Assembly (NCBI GenBank): GCA_029968055.1 | Contig: JASCNX010000001.1 | Span: 1,612,001-1,676,000 of the forward strand | Length of the DNA stretch: 64,000 nucleotides | Direction: 5' to 3' | From: Xenophilus aerolatus | Lineage (GTDB): Bacteria; Pseudomonadota; Gammaproteobacteria; Burkholderiales; Burkholderiaceae_C | Shown here: piece by piece, positions 41,077 to 49,547 of the stretch | Layout: each line of letters begins with the position of its first letter | How positions within the stretch are numbered: position 1 is the stretch's first letter | Made by a program: the position numbers and the translations under genes | The notes under the pieces: model-generated | Told to the model about the DNA's origin: nothing | Seen by the model: only the letters and a program-made list of their open reading frames with translations | Databases searched by the model: none

Positions 41077-42378
41077 TTATCTGATGGCAGCCGGCGCTTC
41101 GATCCGGTCCCGCTGCGCCAGCCCCGGGAAGAGCCGGAACCACGCCAGCGCGACCAGCACCGTGCCCACGCCGCCCGCCACCACCGAGCCCACCGGCCCG
41201 AGCAGCGCCGCCGTCGCGCCCGACTCGAACTCGCCGAGCTGGTTGCTGGCACCGATGAAGATCGAGTTGACGGCGCTCACCCGGCCGCGCATGGCGTCGG
41301 GCGTTTCCAGTTGCACCAGCGTCTGGCGGATGACGACGTTGACCATGTCGGCCGCGCCCGACACGGCCAGCGCCACCAGCGAGACGAGGAAGCTCGTCGA
41401 CAGCCCGAACACCACCATGCACAACCCGAACGCGCCCACGGCCAGCAGCAACGTGCGGCCCACGTGCCGCTCGACCGGCGTGCGGGTGAGCGTGATCGAC
41501 ATGGCCAGCGCACCCACCGCCGGCGCGCCGCGCAGCAGGCCCAGGCCCCAGGGCCCCGTGTGCAGGATCTCCTTGGCGTAGATGGGCAGCAGCGCCACCG
41601 CGCCGCCCAGCAGCACGGCGAAGAGGTCGAGCGACACGGCGCCCAGCACCGGCTTGCGCTGCCAAATGAAGCGCACGCCCGCCAGCAGCGTCGCGGCCGT
41701 CACCGGCTCGCGCTGCGGCGCGTTGTGCGCATAGCGCAGCCGCGCCACCAGCACGCAGGCGGCCGCGAACAGCAGCAGGCTGGCGCCGTACACGACGCCC
41801 ATGCCGGCGACGAACAGCAGCCCGCCCAGCGCCGGCCCGCCGATGATCGAGGCCTGCTGCCCGGCCGAGCTGAAGGCCATGGCGCGCGGCAGCATCAGGG
41901 GCGGCACCAGCAGCGGCGTGAGCGACTGCTGCGCCGGCATCTGGAAGGCGCGCACCGCGCCGAGCACCAGCGACAGGCCCAGCAGCAGCGCGCGCGAGTC
42001 GTGGCCGCCCAGGTGCGCGCCCAGCAGCATCGCCGCCACCCCGCCCTGCGCCGCGAGGCAGGCGGCCAGGATGCGGCCGCGGTGGTGCTGGTCGACCACG
42101 TGGCCGGCATAGAGCGCCAGCAGCAGTGCGGGCACGAACTGGAACAGGCCCACCAGCCCCAGGTCCCAGGCGCTGCCGGTGATGTCGTACATGTGCCAGC
42201 CCACCGCCACCATGAGCATCTGCTGCGCCGCCGTGCCCAGCATGCGCGCGCCCCACAGGCGCATGAACGCGCGCTCGCGCGTGAGGTCGGAAAAGCTGTA
42301 GCGGGGAGGATCGGCAGGCGCCCCGGCAACGGGGGCGCCCGCGGCGCTCGGATCGGGCGCGGGGTCGGCGGCAGGCAT
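41077..42378 (-). CDS. MFS transporter (exporter-like, EntS/MFS_3 type)
   Basis: A 433-residue membrane protein with about 12 hydrophobic segments. The N-terminus is Pro/Ala-rich, the first span contains RMLGTAAQQMLMVAVGWHMY and the loop between spans 2 and 3 has AGHVVDQHHRGRILAACLAA, the position of the MFS motif A. The SLTPLLVPPLMLPRAMAF segment is typical of the drug/siderophore-exporter branch. Substrate not predictable. Confidence 0.87.
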   Translation of the reverse strand: MPAADPAPDPSAAGAPVAGAPADPPRYSFSDLTRERAFMRLWGARMLGTAAQQMLMVAVGWHMYDITGSAWDLGLVGLFQFVPALLLALYAGHVVDQHHRGRILAACLAAQGGVAAMLLGAHLGGHDSRALLLGLSLVLGAVRAFQMPAQQSLTPLLVPPLMLPRAMAFSSAGQQASIIGGPALGGLLFVAGMGVVYGASLLLFAAACVLVARLRYAHNAPQREPVTAATLLAGVRFIWQRKPVLGAVSLDLFAVLLGGAVALLPIYAKEILHTGPWGLGLLRGAPAVGALAMSITLTRTPVERHVGRTLLLAVGAFGLCMVVFGLSTSFLVSLVALAVSGAADMVNVVIRQTLVQLETPDAMRGRVSAVNSIFIGASNQLGEFESGATAALLGPVGSVVAGGVGTVLVALAWFRLFPGLAQRDRIEAPAAIR

Positions 42379-42465
42379 CGGTTCGAGGATAGCCGAGGCG
42401 CCTCGCCCGGTCTTATCGTCGACTTAGCGGCGCTGCGCACCACGACGCTCCCTACACTTCGCGCC

Positions 42466-43110
42466 GTGACCGACGACTACCGCCTCGTCCATGAAGACGA
42501 CGACCTGCTCGTGCTCGACAAGCCCGCCGGCCTGCTGTGCGTGCCCGGCCGCGGCGACGACAAGCAGGACTGCCTGAGCGCGCGCGTGCAGGCGCGCTGG
42601 CCCGACGCGCGGGTCGTGCACCGGCTCGACATGGCGACCAGCGGGCTGGTGCTGATGGCCCGCAGCGCCGAGGTGCAGCGCACGCTGGGCGACGCCTTTG
42701 CGCAGCGGCAGGTGTGGAAGCGCTACGAGGCGGTGGTGGATGGCCTGGCGCGCAGCCACGGCTGGTCGGTGGTCGACGCGCCGATGATGGCCGACTGGCC
42801 GCGCCGTCCGCTGCAGAAGATCGACGCCGCCGGCAAGCCCAGCGTGACGCGCTGGCGCACGCTCGACGCCTGGCCCGAGCGCGGCGAACGCGGCAGCGCG
42901 CGCCTGCTGCTGGAACCGCAGACCGGCCGCTCGCACCAGCTGCGCCTGCACCTCGCGCACATCGGCCACCCGATCCTGGGCGACGCGCTGTATGGCGACG
43001 CGCGCGTGCAGGCGGCCGCCCCGCGCCTGCTGCTGCACGCCACGGTGCTGCAGTTCAGGCATCCCGCGACGGGCGCCGCGGTGCGCTTCGAGAGCCCGGC
43101 GCCTTTCTGA
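42466..43110 (+). CDS. rluA: Pseudouridine synthase RluA family
   Basis: A 214-residue enzyme starting with GTG at 42466. The catalytic motif is HRLDMATSGLVL with the Asp nucleophile; LEPQTGRSHQLRLHLAHIGHPILGD follows. Both the length and the PGRGDDKQD and PMMADWPRRPLQK stretches match E. coli RluA, which isomerises U746 in 23S rRNA and U32 in some tRNAs. It is divergent from the MFS gene. Confidence 0.92.
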   Translation: MTDDYRLVHEDDDLLVLDKPAGLLCVPGRGDDKQDCLSARVQARWPDARVVHRLDMATSGLVLMARSAEVQRTLGDAFAQRQVWKRYEAVVDGLARSHGWSVVDAPMMADWPRRPLQKIDAAGKPSVTRWRTLDAWPERGERGSARLLLEPQTGRSHQLRLHLAHIGHPILGDALYGDARVQAAAPRLLLHATVLQFRHPATGAAVRFESPAPF

Positions 43111-43126
43111 GGTGGTCGGCGCCCCG

Positions 43127-43570
43127 TCAGGCCTCGCTCTTGACCACGAGCACCGGCATGGGCGCTTCCTGCAGCACGCGCTGCGTCACGCTGCCCAGCA
43201 GCAGCTTCTCGATGCCGCTGCGGCCGTGCGAACCCATGACGATCAGGTCCGCGCGCAGCGCCACCGCCGTGTCGACGATGCCCTCGTGCACCACGTGGCC
43301 GTCGATCACGCGCTGGTCGCTGTGCAGGCCCTCCGCGGCCAGGGCGGCCACGCCGCGGGCCAGTGCGGCATTGGCGCTGGAGGTGGCCGCGGCCAGGTAT
43401 TCGTTCTGGCCCAGCGCATAGTCGGCGCCGACGCCGATGAAGGGGTAGTTGTCGATCACGTGGATCAGCGTGATGCGGCTGCCGAAGGCCAGTGCAAGGC
43501 CGCTGGCCTTGCTCACGGCGAGCATGGAGGTCTCGGAGCCGTCGATGGGAACCAGGATGTGATTGAACAT
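43127..43570 (-). CDS. Universal stress protein (UspA family)
   Basis: A 147-residue single-domain protein, MFNHILVPIDGSETSMLAVS at the start. The ATP-binding G-x2-G-x9-G(S/T) motif is in GSHGRSGIEKLLLGSVTQ. It is likely a cytosolic nucleotide-binding stress protein. It is convergent with rluA and 155 bases upstream of the 2OG dioxygenase stop. Confidence 0.93.
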   Translation of the reverse strand: MFNHILVPIDGSETSMLAVSKASGLALAFGSRITLIHVIDNYPFIGVGADYALGQNEYLAAATSSANAALARGVAALAAEGLHSDQRVIDGHVVHEGIVDTAVALRADLIVMGSHGRSGIEKLLLGSVTQRVLQEAPMPVLVVKSEA

Positions 43571-43724
43571 GGCGCTGCCCTCGTTTCTCGTGCCGTGCGA
43601 CCGGTCGAAGCCGGTCGCCGAAGGAACCACGCGCCCGCAGGGAGCAGGCGATGGCATCCCGTCCGACTGTACCTCGCCGCGGTGACACGCCCTGTAGGAC
43701 GCCGGGGCCCGGGCTTGCGCGCGC

Positions 43725-44462
43725 TCAAACGCCCTGGAAGCCCTGCGCGCGGCAGGTGACGACCAGGGTGTCGCGCCAGCCCGGGTGGGCTTCGTCCAGC
43801 GGCTGGATCGGCGTGGATTCGTGGATCACCCGCGCATCGTCGAGCAGCAGCAGCGTCCACGGCTCGATCATCGTGAACCGCTCGCCGCGGCGGCCTTCGA
43901 AGACGCGCGTCTCGCCGCCCTTGATGCCTTCGCGCCCCACCAGCGCCACCGCCACCAGGTCGACGCCGTCGCGGTGCGCGCCCTCCGGCGTCGGGCGACC
44001 GATGCCCTCGGCCGTGTCGATGCGGAACTGGTGCGCCTCGATGTACCAGGGCTGCGGGCCGCGCAACGCGCTCGCCGCCTCGGCCAGGCGCTGCAGCAGC
44101 CGGTGCCACACGGGCCGCGACACGGTCGCGTCTTCCATCGGCGCGAACCAGCGCTGCATGCCGCCGTGCAGCGCGTTGTACTCCACCGGCTGCCAGTGGG
44201 CGCGGTGCGGCGCCTGCACGAGCGCATCGCCCTCGGCCACGAAGCAGGCGTGGCGGCGCGTGCGGTAGCGGCCGCCGTCCTTCAGGTATTCGTCGGGCGG
44301 CAGGTGGTCCCAGTCGGCCCGCATGGCGTCCAGTTCGGCGATCGGCATGCCGAGCCAGTCGCCCGTGCCTTTGGGGCTGAGGACCGCATAGCCCTCCTGC
44401 CGAAGCGCCGTGGCGACCTCTTCGGGCGGTGTGAAGGGGGGGCTGTAGGCGGTGCCGCTCAT
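43725..44462 (-). CDS. 2OG-Fe(II) dioxygenase family protein (IDO-like)
   Basis: A 245-residue protein of the 2OG-Fe_Oxy_2 family, related to L-isoleucine dioxygenase. The iron triad is suggested by H-R-D in PEGAHRDGVD and a distal His in DDARVIHEST. The YRTRRHACF and YIEAHQFRID segments are characteristic. It would hydroxylate a free amino acid or related compound using 2-oxoglutarate. It is ten bases downstream of the DUF427 gene and probably co-transcribed with it. Confidence 0.85.
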   Translation of the reverse strand: MSGTAYSPPFTPPEEVATALRQEGYAVLSPKGTGDWLGMPIAELDAMRADWDHLPPDEYLKDGGRYRTRRHACFVAEGDALVQAPHRAHWQPVEYNALHGGMQRWFAPMEDATVSRPVWHRLLQRLAEAASALRGPQPWYIEAHQFRIDTAEGIGRPTPEGAHRDGVDLVAVALVGREGIKGGETRVFEGRRGERFTMIEPWTLLLLDDARVIHESTPIQPLDEAHPGWRDTLVVTCRAQGFQGV

Positions 44463-44472
44463 GGCGCGGCGC

Positions 44473-44754
44473 TCACGCCTCGACCTTCACGCCCTTCCAG
44501 AAGGCGACGCGGTCCTTGACCATCTCGGCCTCGGGCTTGGGATCGGGGTAGTACCAGACGGCTTCGGGGTTCAGTTCGCCCTTGACCAGCAGCGAGTAGT
44601 AGCTGGCCGTGCCCTTCCAGGGGCACACGGTGTGCGTGTTGCTGAAGGTGACGTAGTCGCGGTTGAGCGAACTGGCCGGGAAGTAGTGGTTGCCCTCGAC
44701 GAGCACGGTGTCGTCGCTCTCGGCGATGGTGACGCCGTTCCAGGTTGCTTTCAT
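44473..44754 (-). CDS. DUF427 domain protein
   Basis: A 93-residue protein with a GGAG site before the ATG at 44754 (MKATWNGVTIAESDDTVLVE). NTHTVCPWKGTASYYSL is the DUF427 hallmark. The family is small, cytosolic and of unknown role. It precedes the dioxygenase by ten bases on the same strand. Confidence 0.9.
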   Translation of the reverse strand: MKATWNGVTIAESDDTVLVEGNHYFPASSLNRDYVTFSNTHTVCPWKGTASYYSLLVKGELNPEAVWYYPDPKPEAEMVKDRVAFWKGVKVEA

Positions 44755-44873
44755 TCGGATCTCCATGAGCTGGCCCCACCACCGGCAGCATTCGATGCAC
44801 CTCGCGATCGAAGGCCGCGGAGCAGGCCATCCGGGAACACGCGCGGAACTGGCTTTGCCAGGCCGCAGCGTGT

Positions 44874-44929
44874 GCCCCCTTCGAGGGGGTTGGCGGAGCG
44901 ACACGAAGTGCGCGAAGACTGGGAGTGGG
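44874..44929. repeat. GC-rich hairpin repeat, diverged copy
   Basis: GCCCCCTTCGAGGGGG forms a tight stem, followed by CGGAGCGACACGAAGTG and CGAAGACTGGGAGTGGG. It resembles the element at 38604-38660 (both have CCCCCT, then GGGGG, then a CACGAAGTG block and GTGGG ending) in the gap between the egtD stop and the DUF427 start. Confidence 0.45.
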
Positions 44930-44931
44930 TG

Positions 44932-45912
44932 CTATTGTGCCGCTGGCAGCCAATGCACGCTGAACAGCCGGTCCGGGTCGGTCCACACCGGGCCGATGCC
45001 GAAGCCGGCGCGCACGGCCAGCGCGCGCAGCCCTTCGATGGTGAACTTGTGCGAACTCTCGGTGTGAATCGCCTCGCCTTCCTCGATCGCGTGGCGCTGG
45101 CCGTGCAGCGTCACCGCCTGGGCGCGGCGGCTAACCAGGTGCATCTCGATGCGGCGCAGGGGGGCGTTGTAGAAGGCCGCGTGGTCGAAGCCGTCGAGGT
45201 CGAAGTCCGTGCCCAGCTCCGCGTTGGCGCGCGCCAGCAGGTTGAGGTTGAAGGCCGCCGTCACGCCCTGCGCATCGTTGTAGGCCGCGTGCAGCAGCGC
45301 GGGGCGCTTGACCAGGTCGACGCCCAGCAGCAGCCCGCCGCCGCGCAGCAGGCGCGCCGCCTGCTGCAGGAAGGCCAGCGCCTCGTCCGGGTCGAAGTTG
45401 CCCAGGGTGGAGCCGGGGAAGAAGCCCACGCGCCGGCCCGCGCCTTCCAGCCGGGGCGGCAGCGCGAAGGGCCGCGTGTAGTCGGCCACGATCGGCTGCA
45501 CGGCCAGGCCGGGGTAGTCGGCGCGCAAGGCGTCCGCGGCGGCTTCGAGGTGCTCGCCCGAGATGTCGATCGGCAGGTAGCGCTGCGGCGACTGCAGCGC
45601 ATCGAGCAGCAGCCGCACCTTGACCAGCGAGCCGGCGCCGAACTCCACGATCTCGGCACGCGGACCGATCTGGGCCGCGATCTCGCCGGCGCGCTGCGTC
45701 AGGATGCCGAGCTCGGTGCGCGTGGGGTAGTACTCCGGCAACTCGCAGATGCGATCGAAGAGCTGCGAGCCCTGCACGTCGTAGAAGTACTTCGGCGAGA
45801 TGCGGCGCGGCCGCTCGGCCAGCGCCCGCGCGAGGTCGTGGCCGAAGGCGCAATCGGTGTCGGAGGCGCAGTCGCGCTCGGCGGCGCTGGAGGAATGGGA
45901 AGGGGGAGCCAT
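44932..45912 (-). CDS. egtD: L-histidine N-alpha-methyltransferase EgtD
   Basis: A 326-residue SAM-dependent enzyme that trimethylates histidine to hercynine, first step of ergothioneine synthesis. ISPKYFYDVQGSQLFDRICE and LPEYYPTRTELGIL open the domain; IVEFGAGSLVKVRLLLDAL is the SAM motif, and VGFFPGSTLGNFDP, AAFYNAPLRRIEMHL are EgtD-specific. The ATG at 45912 is preferred over one 13 codons upstream. It follows egtB on the same strand. Confidence 0.95.
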   Translation of the reverse strand: MAPPSHSSSAAERDCASDTDCAFGHDLARALAERPRRISPKYFYDVQGSQLFDRICELPEYYPTRTELGILTQRAGEIAAQIGPRAEIVEFGAGSLVKVRLLLDALQSPQRYLPIDISGEHLEAAADALRADYPGLAVQPIVADYTRPFALPPRLEGAGRRVGFFPGSTLGNFDPDEALAFLQQAARLLRGGGLLLGVDLVKRPALLHAAYNDAQGVTAAFNLNLLARANAELGTDFDLDGFDHAAFYNAPLRRIEMHLVSRRAQAVTLHGQRHAIEEGEAIHTESSHKFTIEGLRALAVRAGFGIGPVWTDPDRLFSVHWLPAAQ

Positions 45913-45951
45913 CGTCGGTCTGTCTCTTGGGCGGGTTGGATGGAGGGGCAC

Positions 45952-47211
45952 TCAGCGCGCGAGGCGCAGGCCGGTGAACTGCCAGCGCGCGGCGGGCGGG
46001 AAGAAGTTGCGGTAGGTGGGGCGGGTGTGGCCCTCGGGCGTGGCCACGCTGCCGCCGCGCAGCACCAGCTGCCCCACCATGAACTTGCCGTTGTATTCGG
46101 CCGCCACGCCCGGCAGCGGGCGGAAACCCGGGTACGGGTCGTAGGAGGAGCGCGTCCACTGCCACACATGGCCGGAGAGCTGTGCCATGCCCGGCAGCGT
46201 GCTCGCGGCCTCCCACTCGAACTCGGTCGGCAGGCGCGCGCCCGCCCACTCGGCGTACGCCGCCGCCTCGTAGAAGCTCAGCTGCGACACCGGCGCCTCG
46301 GGCTCGAGCGGCCGCACGCCGTGCAGCCCGAAGACCTGCCAGCCGCCGCCATGGCCCGTCTGCAGCTGCGCCAGGCGCGGGTCGTCGGGCGCCAGCCAGT
46401 ACGCCGGGTGCTGCCAGCCCTGGGCCTGCACGGCCGCCCAGCCGTCGGAGAGCCAGAGCTCGGGCCGGCGGTAGCCGCCGTCGGCGATGAACTGTGCGAA
46501 CTCGCCGCAGTTGACCAGCCGGTCCTGGATCGAGAAGGCCGGCACCAGCGCCGTGTGGCGCGGCCCCTCGTTGTCGAAGGCGAAGCCCTCGCCGCCGTGC
46601 CCGACCTCGACCTGGCCGCCCGGATGCGCCAGCCACTGCGCGGCCGGCGCCTGCGTGGCCAGGCGCAGCGCCGGCGCGGCGGCGCTGCGGTACGCCGGCA
46701 GCAGCGGGTTGCACGAGAAGGCGTGCAGGATGTCGGTCAGCAGCAGTTCCTGGTGCTGCTGCTCGTGGTGCAGGCCCAGCGTGACGATCGGCTCGATGGC
46801 CGCCAGCCCCGCCGCATCGGCCGTGGCCAGCAGCGACTCCACCGCCGCGTCGACATGCTCGCGGTAGGCCATCACGTCGTCGAGCGAGGGACGCGTCAGC
46901 AGGCCGCGCTGCGGCCGCGGATGGCGCGGGCCAAGGGCCTCGTAATAGGAGTTGAAGAGGTAGTGGAAGCGGCGGTCGAAGGCGCGATAGCCCGTGGCGT
47001 GGCGCTCCAGCAGCACCGTCTCGAAGAACCAGGTGGTGTGTGCGAGGTGCCACTTGGTGGGACTGGCGTCGGGCATCGACTGGATGCACTGGTCCTCGGC
47101 CGAGAGCGGTGCGGCCAGCGCCAGGCTGTGGGCCCGCACGGCATGAAAACGCGCGTGCAGGCCGCTGGCGTCGCATGCGGCTGAACATGCGGCCGGAGTG
47201 GGTGTTGTCAT
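45952..47211 (-). CDS. egtB: Ergothioneine biosynthesis sulfoxide synthase EgtB
   Basis: A 419-residue non-haem iron enzyme that joins hercynine with a thiol to a sulfoxide. The N-terminal DinB-like domain has WHLAHTTWFFE (His57) and the ligand motif H149-x3-H153-x-E155 in HHEQQHQE. The C-terminal FGE-sulfatase-like domain has LPTEFEWEAAST and WQWTRSSYDPYPGF. The downstream egtD gene makes its substrate. Whether cysteine or gamma-glutamylcysteine is the thiol cannot be told; no egtC-like gene is adjacent. Confidence 0.95.
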   Translation of the reverse strand: MTTPTPAACSAACDASGLHARFHAVRAHSLALAAPLSAEDQCIQSMPDASPTKWHLAHTTWFFETVLLERHATGYRAFDRRFHYLFNSYYEALGPRHPRPQRGLLTRPSLDDVMAYREHVDAAVESLLATADAAGLAAIEPIVTLGLHHEQQHQELLLTDILHAFSCNPLLPAYRSAAAPALRLATQAPAAQWLAHPGGQVEVGHGGEGFAFDNEGPRHTALVPAFSIQDRLVNCGEFAQFIADGGYRRPELWLSDGWAAVQAQGWQHPAYWLAPDDPRLAQLQTGHGGGWQVFGLHGVRPLEPEAPVSQLSFYEAAAYAEWAGARLPTEFEWEAASTLPGMAQLSGHVWQWTRSSYDPYPGFRPLPGVAAEYNGKFMVGQLVLRGGSVATPEGHTRPTYRNFFPPAARWQFTGLRLAR

Positions 47212-47371
47212 AGATCTCCTTGAGCCCGGTTCTTGTAAATGTTGGCAGGGGGCGGCCGGCGTAGGACGAGAGCCGCACTCTGCCTGCGGTGCATGACGCA
47301 TCGCGGGCACCCGGCCTGCCGACCCCGGCGGCGTCGCGGTTTTCCCCCTTCCGGGCTGCCCATAATGCCGC

Positions 47372-48736
47372 ATGAACGCTCCGTCCTCCAAGCCGCCGGG
47401 CGAACCGGCCATGCGCCCCCGGGTGGTCATCGTCGGCTGCGGTTTTGGCGGCCTGGAGGCCGCGCGTGTGTTCGTCGGGCGGGCGGTGGACGTGACGGTC
47501 GTCGAGAAGACCAACCACCACCTCTTCCAGCCCCTGCTCTACCAGGTGGCCACCGCCGGCCTGGCCGCACCGTCGATCGCGGCGCCGGCGCGCCAGCTCT
47601 TTCGCGGCGACGACAACATCACCACGCTGCTCGGCGAGGTCACGGCCATCGACGCCGGCACGCGACAGGTGCACCTGGCCGAAGGCATGGCGCTGCCCTA
47701 CGACCACCTGATCGTGGCCGCCGGCGCCACGCACAGCTACTTCGGCAACGACCAGTGGGCGGCCTTCGCCCCGGGTCTGAAGACCCTGGCCGACGCCTTC
47801 GACATCCGGCGCCGCGTGCTCATGGCCTTCGAGATGGCCGAACTCGAAGCCGACCCGGTGCGGCGCAAGGCCCTGATGACCTTCGTGGTGATCGGCGCCG
47901 GCCCCACCGGCGTCGAGATGGCCGGCACCCTGGCCGAGATCGCGCGCCATACCCTCTCGGGCGAATTCCGCCACATCGCGCCGGCCGACGCCGAGGTGCT
48001 GCTGGTCGAGGGCGGCCCGCGCGTGCTGCAGGCCATGCCCGAGTCGCTGAGCCGGCGCGCGAAGGAGCAGCTGGAAAAGCTCGGCGTGCAGGTGCGGCTG
48101 AACGCCATGGTGACGCACATCGACGCCTCGGGGCTGGAGGTCAAACTCGCATCCGGCGCCGATGGGGCGGGCCCGAGCAGCCATCGCATCGACAGCCACT
48201 GCGTCGTCTGGGCAGCGGGCGTTGCCGCCTCACCCCTGGGTCGCCTGGTGGCGGCGGCGACGGGCGCCGACACCGACCGCCCCGGCCGCGTCAAGGTCGA
48301 ACCCGACCTCAGCCTGCCGGGCCACCCGGAGATCAGCGTCGTCGGCGACCTGGCGGCTGCCATGAGCCACGTGCCGGGCCAGCCCCCGCGGCCCGTGCCC
48401 GGCGTCTCGCCCGGCGCCAAGCAGATGGGCCGCACCGCCGCCGACAACGTGCTGCGCCGCATCGCCGGCCAGCCCACCCTGCCCTTTCGCTACCGCGACT
48501 ACGGCAACCTCGCCACCATCGGCCGCAACGCCGCGGTGGTGGACCTGCCCACCCCCTTCGGCCCGCTGCGCTTCTCGGGCCGCATGGCATGGTGGTTCTG
48601 GCTCTTCGTCCACATCTACTTCCTCATCGGCTTTCGCAACCGGCTGATCGTGCTCATGGACTGGGCGAGCGCGTACCTGAGCTTCCGGCGCAATGCGCGG
48701 GTGGTGGCGGATGTGAAGGGGGCGGGGGAGTCGTAG
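47372..48736 (+). CDS. ndh: Type II NADH:quinone oxidoreductase (NDH-2)
   Basis: A 454-residue membrane-associated flavoprotein. The FAD motif is VVIVGCGFGGLEAARVF and the NADH motif FVVIGAGPTGVEMAGTLAEI; NHHLFQPLLYQVATAGLAAPSIA is the NDH-2 signature. A C-terminal amphipathic/hydrophobic part (WWFWLFVHIYFLIGFRNRLI) anchors it at the inner membrane. It transfers electrons from NADH to quinone without proton pumping. It is divergent from egtB. Confidence 0.92.
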   Translation: MNAPSSKPPGEPAMRPRVVIVGCGFGGLEAARVFVGRAVDVTVVEKTNHHLFQPLLYQVATAGLAAPSIAAPARQLFRGDDNITTLLGEVTAIDAGTRQVHLAEGMALPYDHLIVAAGATHSYFGNDQWAAFAPGLKTLADAFDIRRRVLMAFEMAELEADPVRRKALMTFVVIGAGPTGVEMAGTLAEIARHTLSGEFRHIAPADAEVLLVEGGPRVLQAMPESLSRRAKEQLEKLGVQVRLNAMVTHIDASGLEVKLASGADGAGPSSHRIDSHCVVWAAGVAASPLGRLVAAATGADTDRPGRVKVEPDLSLPGHPEISVVGDLAAAMSHVPGQPPRPVPGVSPGAKQMGRTAADNVLRRIAGQPTLPFRYRDYGNLATIGRNAAVVDLPTPFGPLRFSGRMAWWFWLFVHIYFLIGFRNRLIVLMDWASAYLSFRRNARVVADVKGAGES

Positions 48737-48856
48737 GGGCCCGCCTGGCGGCAGCCCCGGCCATGCCGCCCGTCAACGAAGAAGTGTTGCTGACAAGGCG
48801 ACAACCATCGCCTTTTCGGCAACATCCGGGAGTTCCGGGATCGGACTCATTCGGAA

Positions 48857-48873
48857 TTCGCGAATCGCGAATA
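48857..48873. repeat. Perfect 17-base palindrome
   Basis: ATTCGCGA-A-TCGCGAAT is a perfect inverted repeat with a single-base centre, in the AT-richer gap between ndh and the orphan gene at 48921. A regulatory or recombination site are both possible. Confidence 0.6.
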
Positions 48874-48920
48874 CGCCCTTGTTTGTAGCTCAGGTCGTCA
48901 ATTTCGCTGCGCTCGATCGG

Positions 48921-49472
48921 TCAGATGTGGTCATTTGGCGTCGCGATCACGCTGGGCACTGACCAGAGAAACGGCTTTCGCGCACGCGCGCGCAGTTCGA
49001 CAACAAGAGGCAGGCCCTCTCGACGTGCACGATCAAGAGCCGCGATGCACGCTTGGCAGCGGCTTAGAAGTTCTTCGTCGGTCATTCCTGAGTGATCCCG
49101 CAAGATGACTTCGAGAGCATTCCGGAACGCCCGAATATTGCCGTAGACCAGCGCGATCTTCTCGATCTGTTCGACGCCAAGCAGACCGAGCTTGGAAACC
49201 ATTTCTCCAATGATCAAATCGGTCGGCCTCTCGAAGGGCCTGAAGATCAATTCGCCGCGCCGACCAGCGCGAATCGCATCGATCCAAGCATCGGCCTGGA
49301 CTTTCAGAAGGGGCCAAGCGGGGGCATAGGAGCTCAGTTCCCCCGCTATAGCGGCAGCAACGGCGCTGCCATCGCGATGCCTCTTGTATGCCTCGGCCAC
49401 GAATTGCGTGAGCAGAGCTACCGTAAGGGCAACAAGGCCACCGATGACTGCGGCCAAAAGCGTGTCGGACAT
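48921..49472 (-). CDS. Hypothetical membrane-anchored protein, lower GC
   Basis: A 183-residue protein (ATG at 49472; a TTG at 49496 is weaker). A single N-terminal span (LLAAVIGGLVALTVALLTQF) is followed by a charged helical cytosolic region (AEAYKRHRDG, MVSKLGLLGVEQIEKIALVY, LRDHSGMTDEELLSRC). GC is below that of neighbours and the gap before it is AT-rich, so it may be acquired. It recalls membrane-anchored accessory proteins of unknown function; no family is recognised. Confidence 0.6.
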   Translation of the reverse strand: MSDTLLAAVIGGLVALTVALLTQFVAEAYKRHRDGSAVAAAIAGELSSYAPAWPLLKVQADAWIDAIRAGRRGELIFRPFERPTDLIIGEMVSKLGLLGVEQIEKIALVYGNIRAFRNALEVILRDHSGMTDEELLSRCQACIAALDRARREGLPLVVELRARARKPFLWSVPSVIATPNDHI

Positions 49473-49547
49473 AGCGATTCCGTACAACTTCCTCAATTCA
49501 TGGCCTGCCGAAGCTCGCGATATTCAGTCGGTGGCACAGCCCGCTTG

